NCBI GenBank assembly: GCA_016840645.1
Contig: JAEORY010000274.1
Location: 1 to 5,887 of the forward strand
Source: Candidatus Borrarchaeota archaeon
GTDB taxonomy: Archaea > Asgardarchaeota > Sifarchaeia > Borrarchaeales > Borrarchaeaceae
Reading direction: 5' to 3'
Length of the DNA stretch: 5,887 nt
Shown here: one piece after another, positions 1-5,887 of the stretch
Numbering within the stretch: the stretch's first letter is position 1
Layout of the letters: every line of letters begins with the position of its first letter
Notes under the pieces: generated by a model
The model's input: only the letters and a program-made list of their open reading frames with translations
Databases searched by the model: none
Told to the model about the DNA's origin: nothing
Made by a program: the position numbers and the translations under genes

Positions 1-2270
1 GTATAGGTGTCATCATCTGTTTATGTGCTGAAGAAATCTCTTGTGTATTAGATGTCGCTGACTTAAAGAGCTATGTTGCCTCGCTAAAAAACGTTGTTTC
101 AGTACGCATTGTTGATAGGTTGTGTGATATAAGAGAGGTGAAGGGTATAAAAGAGGAATGGGTTGATCAGTTCTTCATTAATCGCATCGTGGTTGCTTCA
201 TGCTCACCAAGAACTCATTCATTCGTGTTCGCGGACATCTTCGAAGGACTTCTCCCAGTTGAGGTAATCAAAAACACAGAATTTGCCAATATTAGGGAAC
301 AATGTGTCTGGGTCAATGATTCAGAACCACAGATCGCTCTTGAAAAAGCAAAGATCTTGATAGAAGCCGCTGTTAATCGAGTTATTCTTCAAGAAGACAT
401 CGAAGTAAAAGAAATTATAAGGACCCAAAAAAGTGTTGCAGTGATTGGAGGTGGACTTGCAGGTATAAATTTAGCGTTATCATTTGCAAGGGCTAGTTTG
501 GAAGTTTTCCTCATCGAAAAGTCCTCAACGTTAGGTGGAAAGATTGCAAGATGGAGTTCTATTCATGATGTTAAAGAGTGTGCGTCATGTTATCTTACAG
601 AGTTAATTAGCCGAGTTGTGAAAGAGAAAAATGTGAAGATTCTTACAAACACCACTGTCGAAAGAGTGTCTGGGCACGTTGGTAATTTTGAAATTGAATT
701 GCTAATCCATCCTAGATTTGTTGACGTGGATGATTGTACCGGTTGTAAGAGATGCTCCAATGTATGTCCAAATGAAAAATCAGATGAATATGAATTCGGA
801 CTTAAGCAAAGAAAACTCATCCACATCCCTTTTTCAATTGCATACCCCTACGCCCCTGTCATAGATGAAGAATCTATTGAAGATTGTAGAAATTGTAGAC
901 TGTGTGAAGAATCTTGTCCGACTAACGCCATTAACTTAGATGAAAAGCCAAAAAAGTTGAGAATCAATGTAGGGGCTAAGGTGCTAGCAATTGGATCTGA
1001 CCTGTTTCAAGATTTATCAGCATATCAACATAATCCCCAAAATGATGTGTTGACATCAGCTGAGTTTGAAAGGATTCTAGCTTCTGATGGTCCTACTAGG
1101 GGTAAACTGATCAAACTTTCTGATGGAAACCCACCAAAGAGTATAGCAATAATCCAGTGTGTCGGAGGAACCGATAAATGCTCTATCTATTGTTGTACCC
1201 TTACTAGAAAGTACATTGATGCCATCGAAAAGAGGTTACCAGAATGCGAACTTTATGTATTCTATGATATCAGTAGAATACCACAGAACCCAGTTATGTG
1301 GTTTACGCCAGAACATAAGATTTTTCATTGGGCAAAAATCCTTAAAGTCGAAGTAGAGGGGACTAGGAAATATATAGCGACAGAATCAGATCGTTTTGAA
1401 ACCGACATGATTATTCTAAACATTGGTATGGTCCCTAACAAAAGCTTAAAAGAACTGAGAGAATCGGCCTTAGACTTCAGTTTAGATTCTAAAGGATTTA
1501 TGTCAGACATTACCTTAGCTTCGGGTATTTTTGGCTGTGGTTCTGTAAGAGGACCAGCTGATTATAAAACCACGATTTCTGCAACAAATGATGTTGCGAT
1601 AAAGGTTATCGGTCTCTTGTCAAAAGATCATTTGATACCAGAAATTCATGGCATCACAATAGATACTGACAAATGTGGATTCTGCGGATTGTGCGTTACT
1701 TCATGTCCTTACAGGGCTATTTCCATTGATTCGGAAGACGTAATTATCGATCAATTTAGTTGTAAGGGATGCGGCATTTGCGTTGCAGTTTGTCCGACGA
1801 AAGCAATTGAAATGCAGATTGATACTACGCACAAAATGATGAAAACAATTGAAACATACTCAAAATTTTCACAATCGCCAAAAATTATTGCCTTTACATG
1901 CGAGTCGTGTGGTTATTCTGCCGCAGATGATGCAGGTCTTAAAAAAATACAGTACACGCCAAATGTTTTGATTGTAAAGGTGCCCTGTACGGGAAGAGTT
2001 GATACTCGGTTCATAACGTATTCCTTTGAGCAAGGTTTTGATGGCGTATTAGTGATAGGATGTCAGCGAGACTCATGTAAGTTCATTGATGGCTTTTCAA
2101 AAGCAGAAAAAAGAATAGTGTTGCTAAAAGAACTTGTTCCCGAGCTCAAGGATAAACTCCACATAGTTTCGCTTTCTGCTATTGACAGTCATAAATTTGC
2201 CTCCATAGTTAACGATTTTTATAGACGGTTATCTGGATTAGAAAGCCCTACTATCACCGCAACGCAGTGA
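1..2270 (+). CDS. hdrA: HdrA-like FAD/iron-sulfur subunit fused to an MvhD domain (5' partial)
   Basis: Cytoplasmic flavin and Fe-S protein that in known complexes takes electrons from a hydrogenase and bifurcates them at FAD. The frame is open from position 3, giving 755 visible residues (numbered from there), and the true start lies upstream. Domain order: HdrA N-terminal domain (about 1-135, with VVASCSPRTH and ANIREQC); Rossmann FAD motif GGGLAG at 149-154; CASC at 193-196; inserted ferredoxin domain with two CxxCxxCxxxCP motifs at 245-256 and 295-306; rest of the thioredoxin-reductase-like fold with CVGG...CC at 385-398; C-terminal 2[4Fe-4S] ferredoxin with motifs at 558-569 and 587-598. 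Residues about 627-740 match MvhD, with likely 2Fe-2S ligands among C633, C636, C662, C687 and C692. HdrA alone is about 650 residues, so the length fits a fusion. It is followed by mvhG after 39 bp. The first motif reads CLCAEEI, where I recall CxCG as usual. The family call is secure; the electron acceptor is inferred. Confidence 0.93.
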   Translation, partial: IGVIICLCAEEISCVLDVADLKSYVASLKNVVSVRIVDRLCDIREVKGIKEEWVDQFFINRIVVASCSPRTHSFVFADIFEGLLPVEVIKNTEFANIREQCVWVNDSEPQIALEKAKILIEAAVNRVILQEDIEVKEIIRTQKSVAVIGGGLAGINLALSFARASLEVFLIEKSSTLGGKIARWSSIHDVKECASCYLTELISRVVKEKNVKILTNTTVERVSGHVGNFEIELLIHPRFVDVDDCTGCKRCSNVCPNEKSDEYEFGLKQRKLIHIPFSIAYPYAPVIDEESIEDCRNCRLCEESCPTNAINLDEKPKKLRINVGAKVLAIGSDLFQDLSAYQHNPQNDVLTSAEFERILASDGPTRGKLIKLSDGNPPKSIAIIQCVGGTDKCSIYCCTLTRKYIDAIEKRLPECELYVFYDISRIPQNPVMWFTPEHKIFHWAKILKVEVEGTRKYIATESDRFETDMIILNIGMVPNKSLKELRESALDFSLDSKGFMSDITLASGIFGCGSVRGPADYKTTISATNDVAIKVIGLLSKDHLIPEIHGITIDTDKCGFCGLCVTSCPYRAISIDSEDVIIDQFSCKGCGICVAVCPTKAIEMQIDTTHKMMKTIETYSKFSQSPKIIAFTCESCGYSAADDAGLKKIQYTPNVLIVKVPCTGRVDTRFITYSFEQGFDGVLVIGCQRDSCKFIDGFSKAEKRIVLLKELVPELKDKLHIVSLSAIDSHKFASIVNDFYRRLSGLESPTITATQ

Positions 2271-2309
2271 AGTGAATTTACAATTTGATAATTATAAGAA
2301 CGATCGAAG

Positions 2310-3065
2310 ATGGAGAGAAACTTAGTGAAACCTAAAATCTTAGTAACTTCATTAACATCCTGCAACGGGTGTCTTACCTCTATTATAGAATTAGATATCT
2401 TTCCAGAGCTTTTAGAGTCCGTTGATTTTATTTTCCCACTAATTGAAGATAACGACAATATCGACAATTGTGACATTGCGTTAATAGAAGGAAGCGTTTC
2501 TCAAGAGGAACAGAAAGAGGAACTTTTAGAAATCAGAAGGAAGGCTAAGAAGGTCATTGCCCTTGGTACTTGCGCGATCTCAGGTGGAATTACTTCACTT
2601 TCAGATGAAATAGATCCAATACCAATTAACGATATAATAGAGATAGATGGATTCATTCCGGGATGTCCTGTTCCTACAGAGTTCCTTGGAAACACTTTAA
2701 TGGCACTTTTGAATGGTGAAAGAGTTAAACTATCTCCAAAGAATCTATGTTCAGAATGCGAATTAAGGCCCGATAATGGTTTTAAAAGCAAAATAAAAGT
2801 AGATAAACTAATACCAGAAAAAATGCCTTTTGAGTGTTTTTTACATGAAAATGTACTTTGTCTTGGCCCCATAACGAGAGCAGGGTGCAAAGCAAAGTGT
2901 ATAAAGGCAAATATCCCATGCGAAGGGTGTATGGGGCCTATAGTGCCAGATTTTATGTCCAATATTGTCAATTTCTTTTCATCTATTGAAGTTTCTGAGG
3001 ACATTAAAACCAGTGATATCTACACAAAATTCAGGCGTACAAAAAGTTATGTGAAGACGGGGTGA
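2310..3065 (+). CDS. mvhG: F420-non-reducing [NiFe]-hydrogenase small subunit (MvhG-like)
   Basis: Electron-transfer subunit of a group 3c [NiFe] hydrogenase; it passes electrons from the NiFe site in MvhA to the MvhD domain. Counting from the ATG at 2310 (251 residues), the proximal [4Fe-4S] ligands are C18 and C21 (SCNGC), C88 (LGTCA) and C119 (PGCP). The C-terminal part holds C147, C150, C176, C184, C193, C197, C204 and C207, enough for two more [4Fe-4S] clusters, including the family-typical GPITRAGC and PCEGCMGP stretches. There is no Tat signal or membrane segment, so it is cytoplasmic. It is slightly shorter than the MvhG proteins I recall (about 280-300). A GTG at 2325 is an alternative start with a better SD element; it would drop five residues before KPKILVTSLTSC. 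The stop overlaps the mvhA GTG as GTGA, suggesting translational coupling. Confidence 0.93.
   Translation: MERNLVKPKILVTSLTSCNGCLTSIIELDIFPELLESVDFIFPLIEDNDNIDNCDIALIEGSVSQEEQKEELLEIRRKAKKVIALGTCAISGGITSLSDEIDPIPINDIIEIDGFIPGCPVPTEFLGNTLMALLNGERVKLSPKNLCSECELRPDNGFKSKIKVDKLIPEKMPFECFLHENVLCLGPITRAGCKAKCIKANIPCEGCMGPIVPDFMSNIVNFFSSIEVSEDIKTSDIYTKFRRTKSYVKTG
2312..2317 (+). promoter_or_regulatory. Possible Shine-Dalgarno site for a GTG start of mvhG
   Basis: GGAGAG lies 7 bases before the in-frame GTG at 2325, a good SD spacing. The ATG at 2310 has only a weak GAAG just upstream. The site falls inside the reading frame if the ATG is used, so it bears on which start is real. It may equally be chance purine content. 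Confidence 0.45.
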
Positions 3066-4402
3066 AAAAAACGAAAAAAATGATATTAAAACCATTAACC
3101 AGAATTGAAGGTCACGGGCAGATTGAGATCTTTGTAAGCAAAGATGAAGTTTCAAGGGTAAACTTCTCAATGCTAGATTACAGAGGAATAAATAGAATAC
3201 TTATTGGAAAAAAAATCTCAGAGGTTCCTAGACTTGTTTCGAAGATTTGTGGATTCTGTTCTGCGGCTCACATAGTTGCATCCTGTCAAGCTTTTGAAAA
3301 AGCCTTAGATAGAGAACCCACGTATGCCTCTGCCTTACTCAGACAGTTAATAATGCTGGGAGAAACAATCACAAGTCATATGATACATTTCACTTACATG
3401 GCATTGCCAGATTTATTAAGTCTAGCATCCGCAAGTCAAGAAAATAATATTATACTTAATCGATCGGAAATTTTCATAAAGGCATCAAAGCTCATAAGCA
3501 TCGGGAAAAATTTGGTAGAAATTGTAGGTGGACGCGCAGTTCAACCTGTTTCTATAATTATCGGCGGAATGTCAAAACTGTTAACGGAAAAAGAAATAAA
3601 TCTTTTAAAAAGAAATTTAAAAAGCGGTATTTCTATTATTAAATTTTTCCTTAATTTCACGCAGGAAATAATCGAAAAAATTGATGATACTACAAGAGAA
3701 ATGTTTGAACTGAAAAGTCCATTATATATGGGGCTTCAGAAAGATGGATCATATAGTTTCTATGATGGGAGCTTCAAAATTACGAATGAAGACAGAGAAA
3801 CTTTAACAACTTTTGATGTAAACGATTATGATAAGTTCATTATTGATAATAAGATTAACACTTCACGTTTCACTTCACCAAGTATCCAAGAAAGAGAGAT
3901 AAGTCTTCTGGTAGGACCTTTAGCGAGATATCATGTAATAAACGAATATGGGGTTTATGAAGTTCATGAGATCCTCAAGGATTTTCTGAAATGGGATGAA
4001 AATATTCTGTTTTCAAATATCTTAAGACTAATTGAAATTCTTGTGTGCTTATATAAAGGACTTCTTATCCTCGATAATGCAGAAATAAATAAAGAGCAAC
4101 AGCCTGTTTTTGTTACACCGTCGAAGGTGAAGTACAATAACGCATTCAGCGCGGTTGAGGCGCCTAGAGGAACCTTAATTCACTATTACAGCGTGAACGA
4201 TGACATGGTTGTCGATGATGCAAAAATCTATGTACCTACAGAACTGAACACCCTTTCAATTCATAAAATTCTAAATAGAACCTGCAAAGAAGAATTCTCT
4301 AATAATAAGTCTCTTGACTCAGTACAGGAGACTGCAAAACTCATTGTAAGATCTTTTGACCCTTGTATCTCATGTTCTTCTGTCACTTATCGAAAATTGT
4401 AG
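3062..4402 (+). CDS. mvhA: F420-non-reducing [NiFe]-hydrogenase large subunit (MvhA-like), atypical C-terminus
   Basis: Catalytic subunit carrying the NiFe(CN)2CO site that splits or forms H2. Of 446 residues, the recognisable motifs are RIEGH at 14-18, KICGFCSAAH at 61-70 with C63 and C66 as a Ni-ligand pair, HMIHF...LPD at 106-117, GGRAVQP at 156-162, GPLAR at 285-289, EAPRGT at 366-371, and DPCISC at 433-438 with C435 and C438 as the second pair. All four metal-binding cysteines are present, so activity is plausible. Two oddities: Lys61 stands where Arg is usual (RxCGxC), and DPCxxC is followed by SSVTYRKL and a stop, without the usual His/Arg cleavage residue or a clear tail. Maturation may therefore skip C-terminal proteolysis. 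The GTG at 3062 overlaps the mvhG stop; an ATG at 3080, giving MILKPLTRIEGH, is equally credible. It is the last gene of the operon, and the codons look AT-rich. Confidence 0.92.
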   Translation: MKKTKKMILKPLTRIEGHGQIEIFVSKDEVSRVNFSMLDYRGINRILIGKKISEVPRLVSKICGFCSAAHIVASCQAFEKALDREPTYASALLRQLIMLGETITSHMIHFTYMALPDLLSLASASQENNIILNRSEIFIKASKLISIGKNLVEIVGGRAVQPVSIIIGGMSKLLTEKEINLLKRNLKSGISIIKFFLNFTQEIIEKIDDTTREMFELKSPLYMGLQKDGSYSFYDGSFKITNEDRETLTTFDVNDYDKFIIDNKINTSRFTSPSIQEREISLLVGPLARYHVINEYGVYEVHEILKDFLKWDENILFSNILRLIEILVCLYKGLLILDNAEINKEQQPVFVTPSKVKYNNAFSAVEAPRGTLIHYYSVNDDMVVDDAKIYVPTELNTLSIHKILNRTCKEEFSNNKSLDSVQETAKLIVRSFDPCISCSSVTYRKL

Positions 4403-4491
4403 CTCTCGATTCTTAAATAAGCGTTTTGCCCATCTGAGAAAATAGTTGATGTTCATATTAGTCTTATTTCATCGATTATTTAGAAGTCTCG

Positions 4492-4501
4492 CTGATATCA
4501 G
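4492..4501. repeat. 10-bp perfect palindrome upstream of the nnr promoter
   Basis: CTGATATCAG is its own reverse complement and ends 10 bases before the BRE/TATA element of nnr. The position would suit a regulator-binding site, but a palindrome this short in AT-rich DNA can arise by chance. Confidence 0.3.
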
Positions 4502-4511
4502 ATAAACTTTT

Positions 4512-4524
4512 GAAATGCTTATAG
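4512..4524 (+). promoter_or_regulatory. Archaeal BRE/TATA promoter for nnr
   Basis: GAAATGCTTATAG reads as a purine-rich BRE (GAAA) followed by a CTTATA-type TATA box. Transcription would be expected about 22-27 bases downstream, near 4543-4548, leaving a leader of about 40 bases before the TTG at 4586. It sits in the 183-bp gap after mvhA (4403-4585), which holds no gene and no convincing terminator, only scattered short T-rich patches. It separates nnr from the hydrogenase operon. Confidence 0.65.
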
Positions 4525-4573
4525 GGAAGAACTTCACTTAGTTTTCTTGAGATTTCCTTCCGTATTTTCAAAT

Positions 4574-4580
4574 AAGGTGA
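4574..4580 (+). promoter_or_regulatory. Shine-Dalgarno site deciding the nnr TTG start
   Basis: AAGGTGA contains GGTGA, complementary to the archaeal 16S rRNA 3' end, 5 bases before TTG at 4586. It favours this TTG over the in-frame GTG at 4577, which lies inside the element, and over ATG codons further in (4616), which would cut into the conserved N-terminus. Confidence 0.6.
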
Positions 4581-4585
4581 TAGAA

Positions 4586-5887
4586 TTGACACGTGATGTC
4601 ATCACGACAGAAGACATGACTATAGTAGATATGAATACGGCATATTTGGGTGTTCCATCTCTTTTACTAATGGAGAACGCGGGAAGAGGCATTACCGATG
4701 CTATACTTGCAAATTACCCAGAAGCGATACAAGGAAAAAAAGTCGTTTTGTTTGCGGGATTAGGTAATAATGGCGGAGACGGTTTAGTTGCTGTAAGACA
4801 TCTTTCCGACTATGGCTGTAAAAGTTTAGTGATCCTTATAGGTCGACCAGAACAAATAGGAACTGATCTGGCGCGAAATAATTGGGAGGTTCTACAAAAT
4901 ATTCCTCTTTCTGTCAAATTAATGTCATTAAAAGATTCCTCTCAATTAAAAGACCTCAAAAAAGAGATTATGGTCGCAGATATAATAATTGATGGAATTT
5001 TAGGCACTGGAATCAAAGGAAAAATAAGAGAACCAGTTGTGTCTACGATTAAACTCATTAATTCAGCATCAAAAGACGCATTTATTACTGCGATTGACGT
5101 ACCTACAGGGCTTGATCCAGACACAGGAAAAACTCAAAGAACTACTGTAAAGGCAAACATTACCGTTACGTTTCATAAAGTAAAACCCGGTCTTGTTTTG
5201 AATAAAAACGAGAAATACGCGGGTAACGTGATCGTTAAAAAAATTGGAATACCTTGGGAAGCCGAATACATAGCAGGACCTGGTGATCTTGCAAATGTCA
5301 TTAAACAAAGATCACCTCATTCACATAAAGGAAATTACGGAAGACTTCTTGTAGTAGGTGGGGGAAAAGATTATACTGGTGCACCAGCACTTTCTGGAAT
5401 AAGTGCGCTTAGAACTGGAGCAGATTTAGTTTTTGTTGCTACCCCAGCGAAAGTTGCTATTAACATTCGAAGTTTTAGTCCCGATATAATTGTACGCGAA
5501 ACACCAGGGGACGTGTTATCTGAAGAAGGTATCCCACTAATAGAGGAAATGTTGACCCAATCAACGTGCCTTGTCATTGGACCTGGATTGGGGCTTGAAA
5601 AGGAAACATCAGATGCTGTACTTAAGGTATTAGAAATAGTAAAGACTAAAAATATACCAACACTTGTGGATGCTGATGGGCTAAAAGCAATGAGTCGACA
5701 ACCAACTATTTTAGAGGGCGTACCAGCAGTACTTACACCTCATGCTGGAGAATATCGGATTCTGACAGGAAAGAAATTACCGCCTCCTGAAAATATCGAG
5801 GAAAGAATGGATGATGTAATGGTGACTGCCCAAGAATTAGGTGTAACGATCTTACTGAAGGGGCATACTGACATAATTTCAGATGGA
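4586..5887 (+). CDS. nnr: Bifunctional NAD(P)H-hydrate epimerase / ADP-dependent dehydratase (3' partial)
   Basis: Repairs damaged nicotinamide cofactors in the cytoplasm. The N-terminal YjeF-type domain interconverts R- and S-NAD(P)HX, and the C-terminal ribokinase-like domain dehydrates S-NAD(P)HX back to NAD(P)H using ADP (or ATP in some lineages). There are 434 codons visible, open to the right edge; full-length fused enzymes are around 500 residues. Epimerase motifs are LLMENAGRG at 27-35, GLGNNGGDG at 58-66, DGILGTG at 136-142 and DVPTGLDPDTG at 171-181. The dehydratase starts near 245 with SHKGNYGRLLVVGG, then GAPALSG at 265-271, GPGLG at 332-336, VDADGL at 361-366, LTPHAGE at 383-389 and LLKGH at 423-427. 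The usual GTGDVLAG-type motif should lie just past the edge. The TTG start is chosen for the GGTGA element 5 bases upstream and the fit of the N-terminus. It has its own promoter and is a housekeeping gene with no evident tie to the hydrogenase. Confidence 0.94.
   Translation, partial: MTRDVITTEDMTIVDMNTAYLGVPSLLLMENAGRGITDAILANYPEAIQGKKVVLFAGLGNNGGDGLVAVRHLSDYGCKSLVILIGRPEQIGTDLARNNWEVLQNIPLSVKLMSLKDSSQLKDLKKEIMVADIIIDGILGTGIKGKIREPVVSTIKLINSASKDAFITAIDVPTGLDPDTGKTQRTTVKANITVTFHKVKPGLVLNKNEKYAGNVIVKKIGIPWEAEYIAGPGDLANVIKQRSPHSHKGNYGRLLVVGGGKDYTGAPALSGISALRTGADLVFVATPAKVAINIRSFSPDIIVRETPGDVLSEEGIPLIEEMLTQSTCLVIGPGLGLEKETSDAVLKVLEIVKTKNIPTLVDADGLKAMSRQPTILEGVPAVLTPHAGEYRILTGKKLPPPENIEERMDDVMVTAQELGVTILLKGHTDIISDG
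4592..4606. repeat. Inverted repeat at the start of nnr
   Basis: CGTGATG and CATCACG are perfect reverse complements around a single central T, covering codons 3-7 of nnr. In RNA it could fold as a 6-bp stem with a 3-base loop just after the start codon. TGACA (4587-4591) and TGTCA (4597-4601) form a second, offset inverted pair. It could be an operator or a translation-affecting hairpin, or a coincidence of the codons used. Confidence 0.35.

Noticed and set aside
120..122. TTG at 120 as the start of hdrA
   Set aside because: The same frame is open back to position 3, and the upstream peptide (IGVIICLCAEEI...) fits the HdrA N-terminal domain, so the gene begins before the window.
590..826. 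Minus-strand open frame inside hdrA
   Set aside because: It is antisense to the inserted ferredoxin domain, and its composition mirrors the real frame; there is no independent support.
2284..2298. TATA-like TTTGATAATTATAAG between hdrA and mvhG as an internal promoter
   Set aside because: There is no clear BRE, and the gap is only 39 bp with functionally linked genes on both sides; AT-richness explains it. A near-leaderless start at GTG 2325 cannot be excluded.
2501..3004. 167-codon open frame on the minus strand inside mvhG
   Set aside because: It lies wholly antisense to a clearly conserved hydrogenase gene, has no recognisable domain and no ribosome-binding site that I could support; it looks like a coding shadow.
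1..4402. Selenocysteine in HdrA, the MvhD domain or MvhA
   Set aside because: Expected metal-ligand positions carry ordinary TGT/TGC cysteine codons and no in-frame TGA interrupts the genes.
4400..4420. Read-through of the mvhA TAG to gain a C-terminal tail
   Set aside because: The frame after TAG gives only LSILK before TAA at 4418, which does not restore a normal processed tail or the missing His/Arg.
4403..4511. Transcription terminator after mvhA
   Set aside because: Only short T runs (at most TTTT) and no stable hairpin are visible, so no terminator is called.
1..5887. CRISPR array, tRNA, rRNA, insertion sequence or defence genes
   Set aside because: No spaced repeats, tRNA-like folds, terminal inverted repeats or transposase-like frames were seen; nearly the whole window is accounted for by four metabolic genes.

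Overview
The window looks archaeal and carries four protein genes, all on the + strand. Archaeal signs are a BRE/TATA-type promoter before the last gene, Shine-Dalgarno (SD) elements of the GGAG and GGTGA kind, TTG/GTG starts, and a hydrogenase and HdrA set of methanogen-like type. The DNA is moderately AT-rich, most visibly in the large-subunit gene. HdrA with a fused MvhD domain beside a group 3c [NiFe] hydrogenase occurs in several archaeal groups, including uncultivated Asgard and TACK lineages. I cannot fix the lineage from this window, and no methanogenesis-specific gene is visible.

Positions 1-4402 form one probable operon. It starts with a 5'-truncated hdrA whose C-terminus is fused to an MvhD domain (1-2270). 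After 39 bp comes mvhG, the hydrogenase small subunit (2310-3065). mvhA, the large subunit, overlaps the mvhG stop by four bases (3062-4402). Inferred electron path: H2 is oxidised at the NiFe site in MvhA, and electrons pass through three Fe-S clusters in MvhG to the 2Fe-2S cluster of the MvhD domain. They then reach the FAD of HdrA, where flavin-based bifurcation could split them between ferredoxin and a second acceptor. No hdrB or hdrC lies between or after these genes, so the second acceptor module must be upstream, elsewhere, or something other than heterodisulfide.

Positions 4403-4585 are a 183-bp intergenic stretch with a 10-bp palindrome, a good BRE/TATA promoter and a GGTGA SD element. 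This marks a new transcription unit. Positions 4586-5887 are the 5' part of nnr, a bifunctional NAD(P)H-hydrate epimerase/dehydratase that runs off the right edge.

The main points of interest are the atypical MvhA motifs (Lys for Arg before CGxC, no His/Arg after DPCxxC, almost no C-terminal tail), the HdrA-MvhD fusion with an altered N-terminal motif, and an inverted repeat just inside nnr. I see no RNA genes, CRISPR arrays, insertion sequences or clear terminators.
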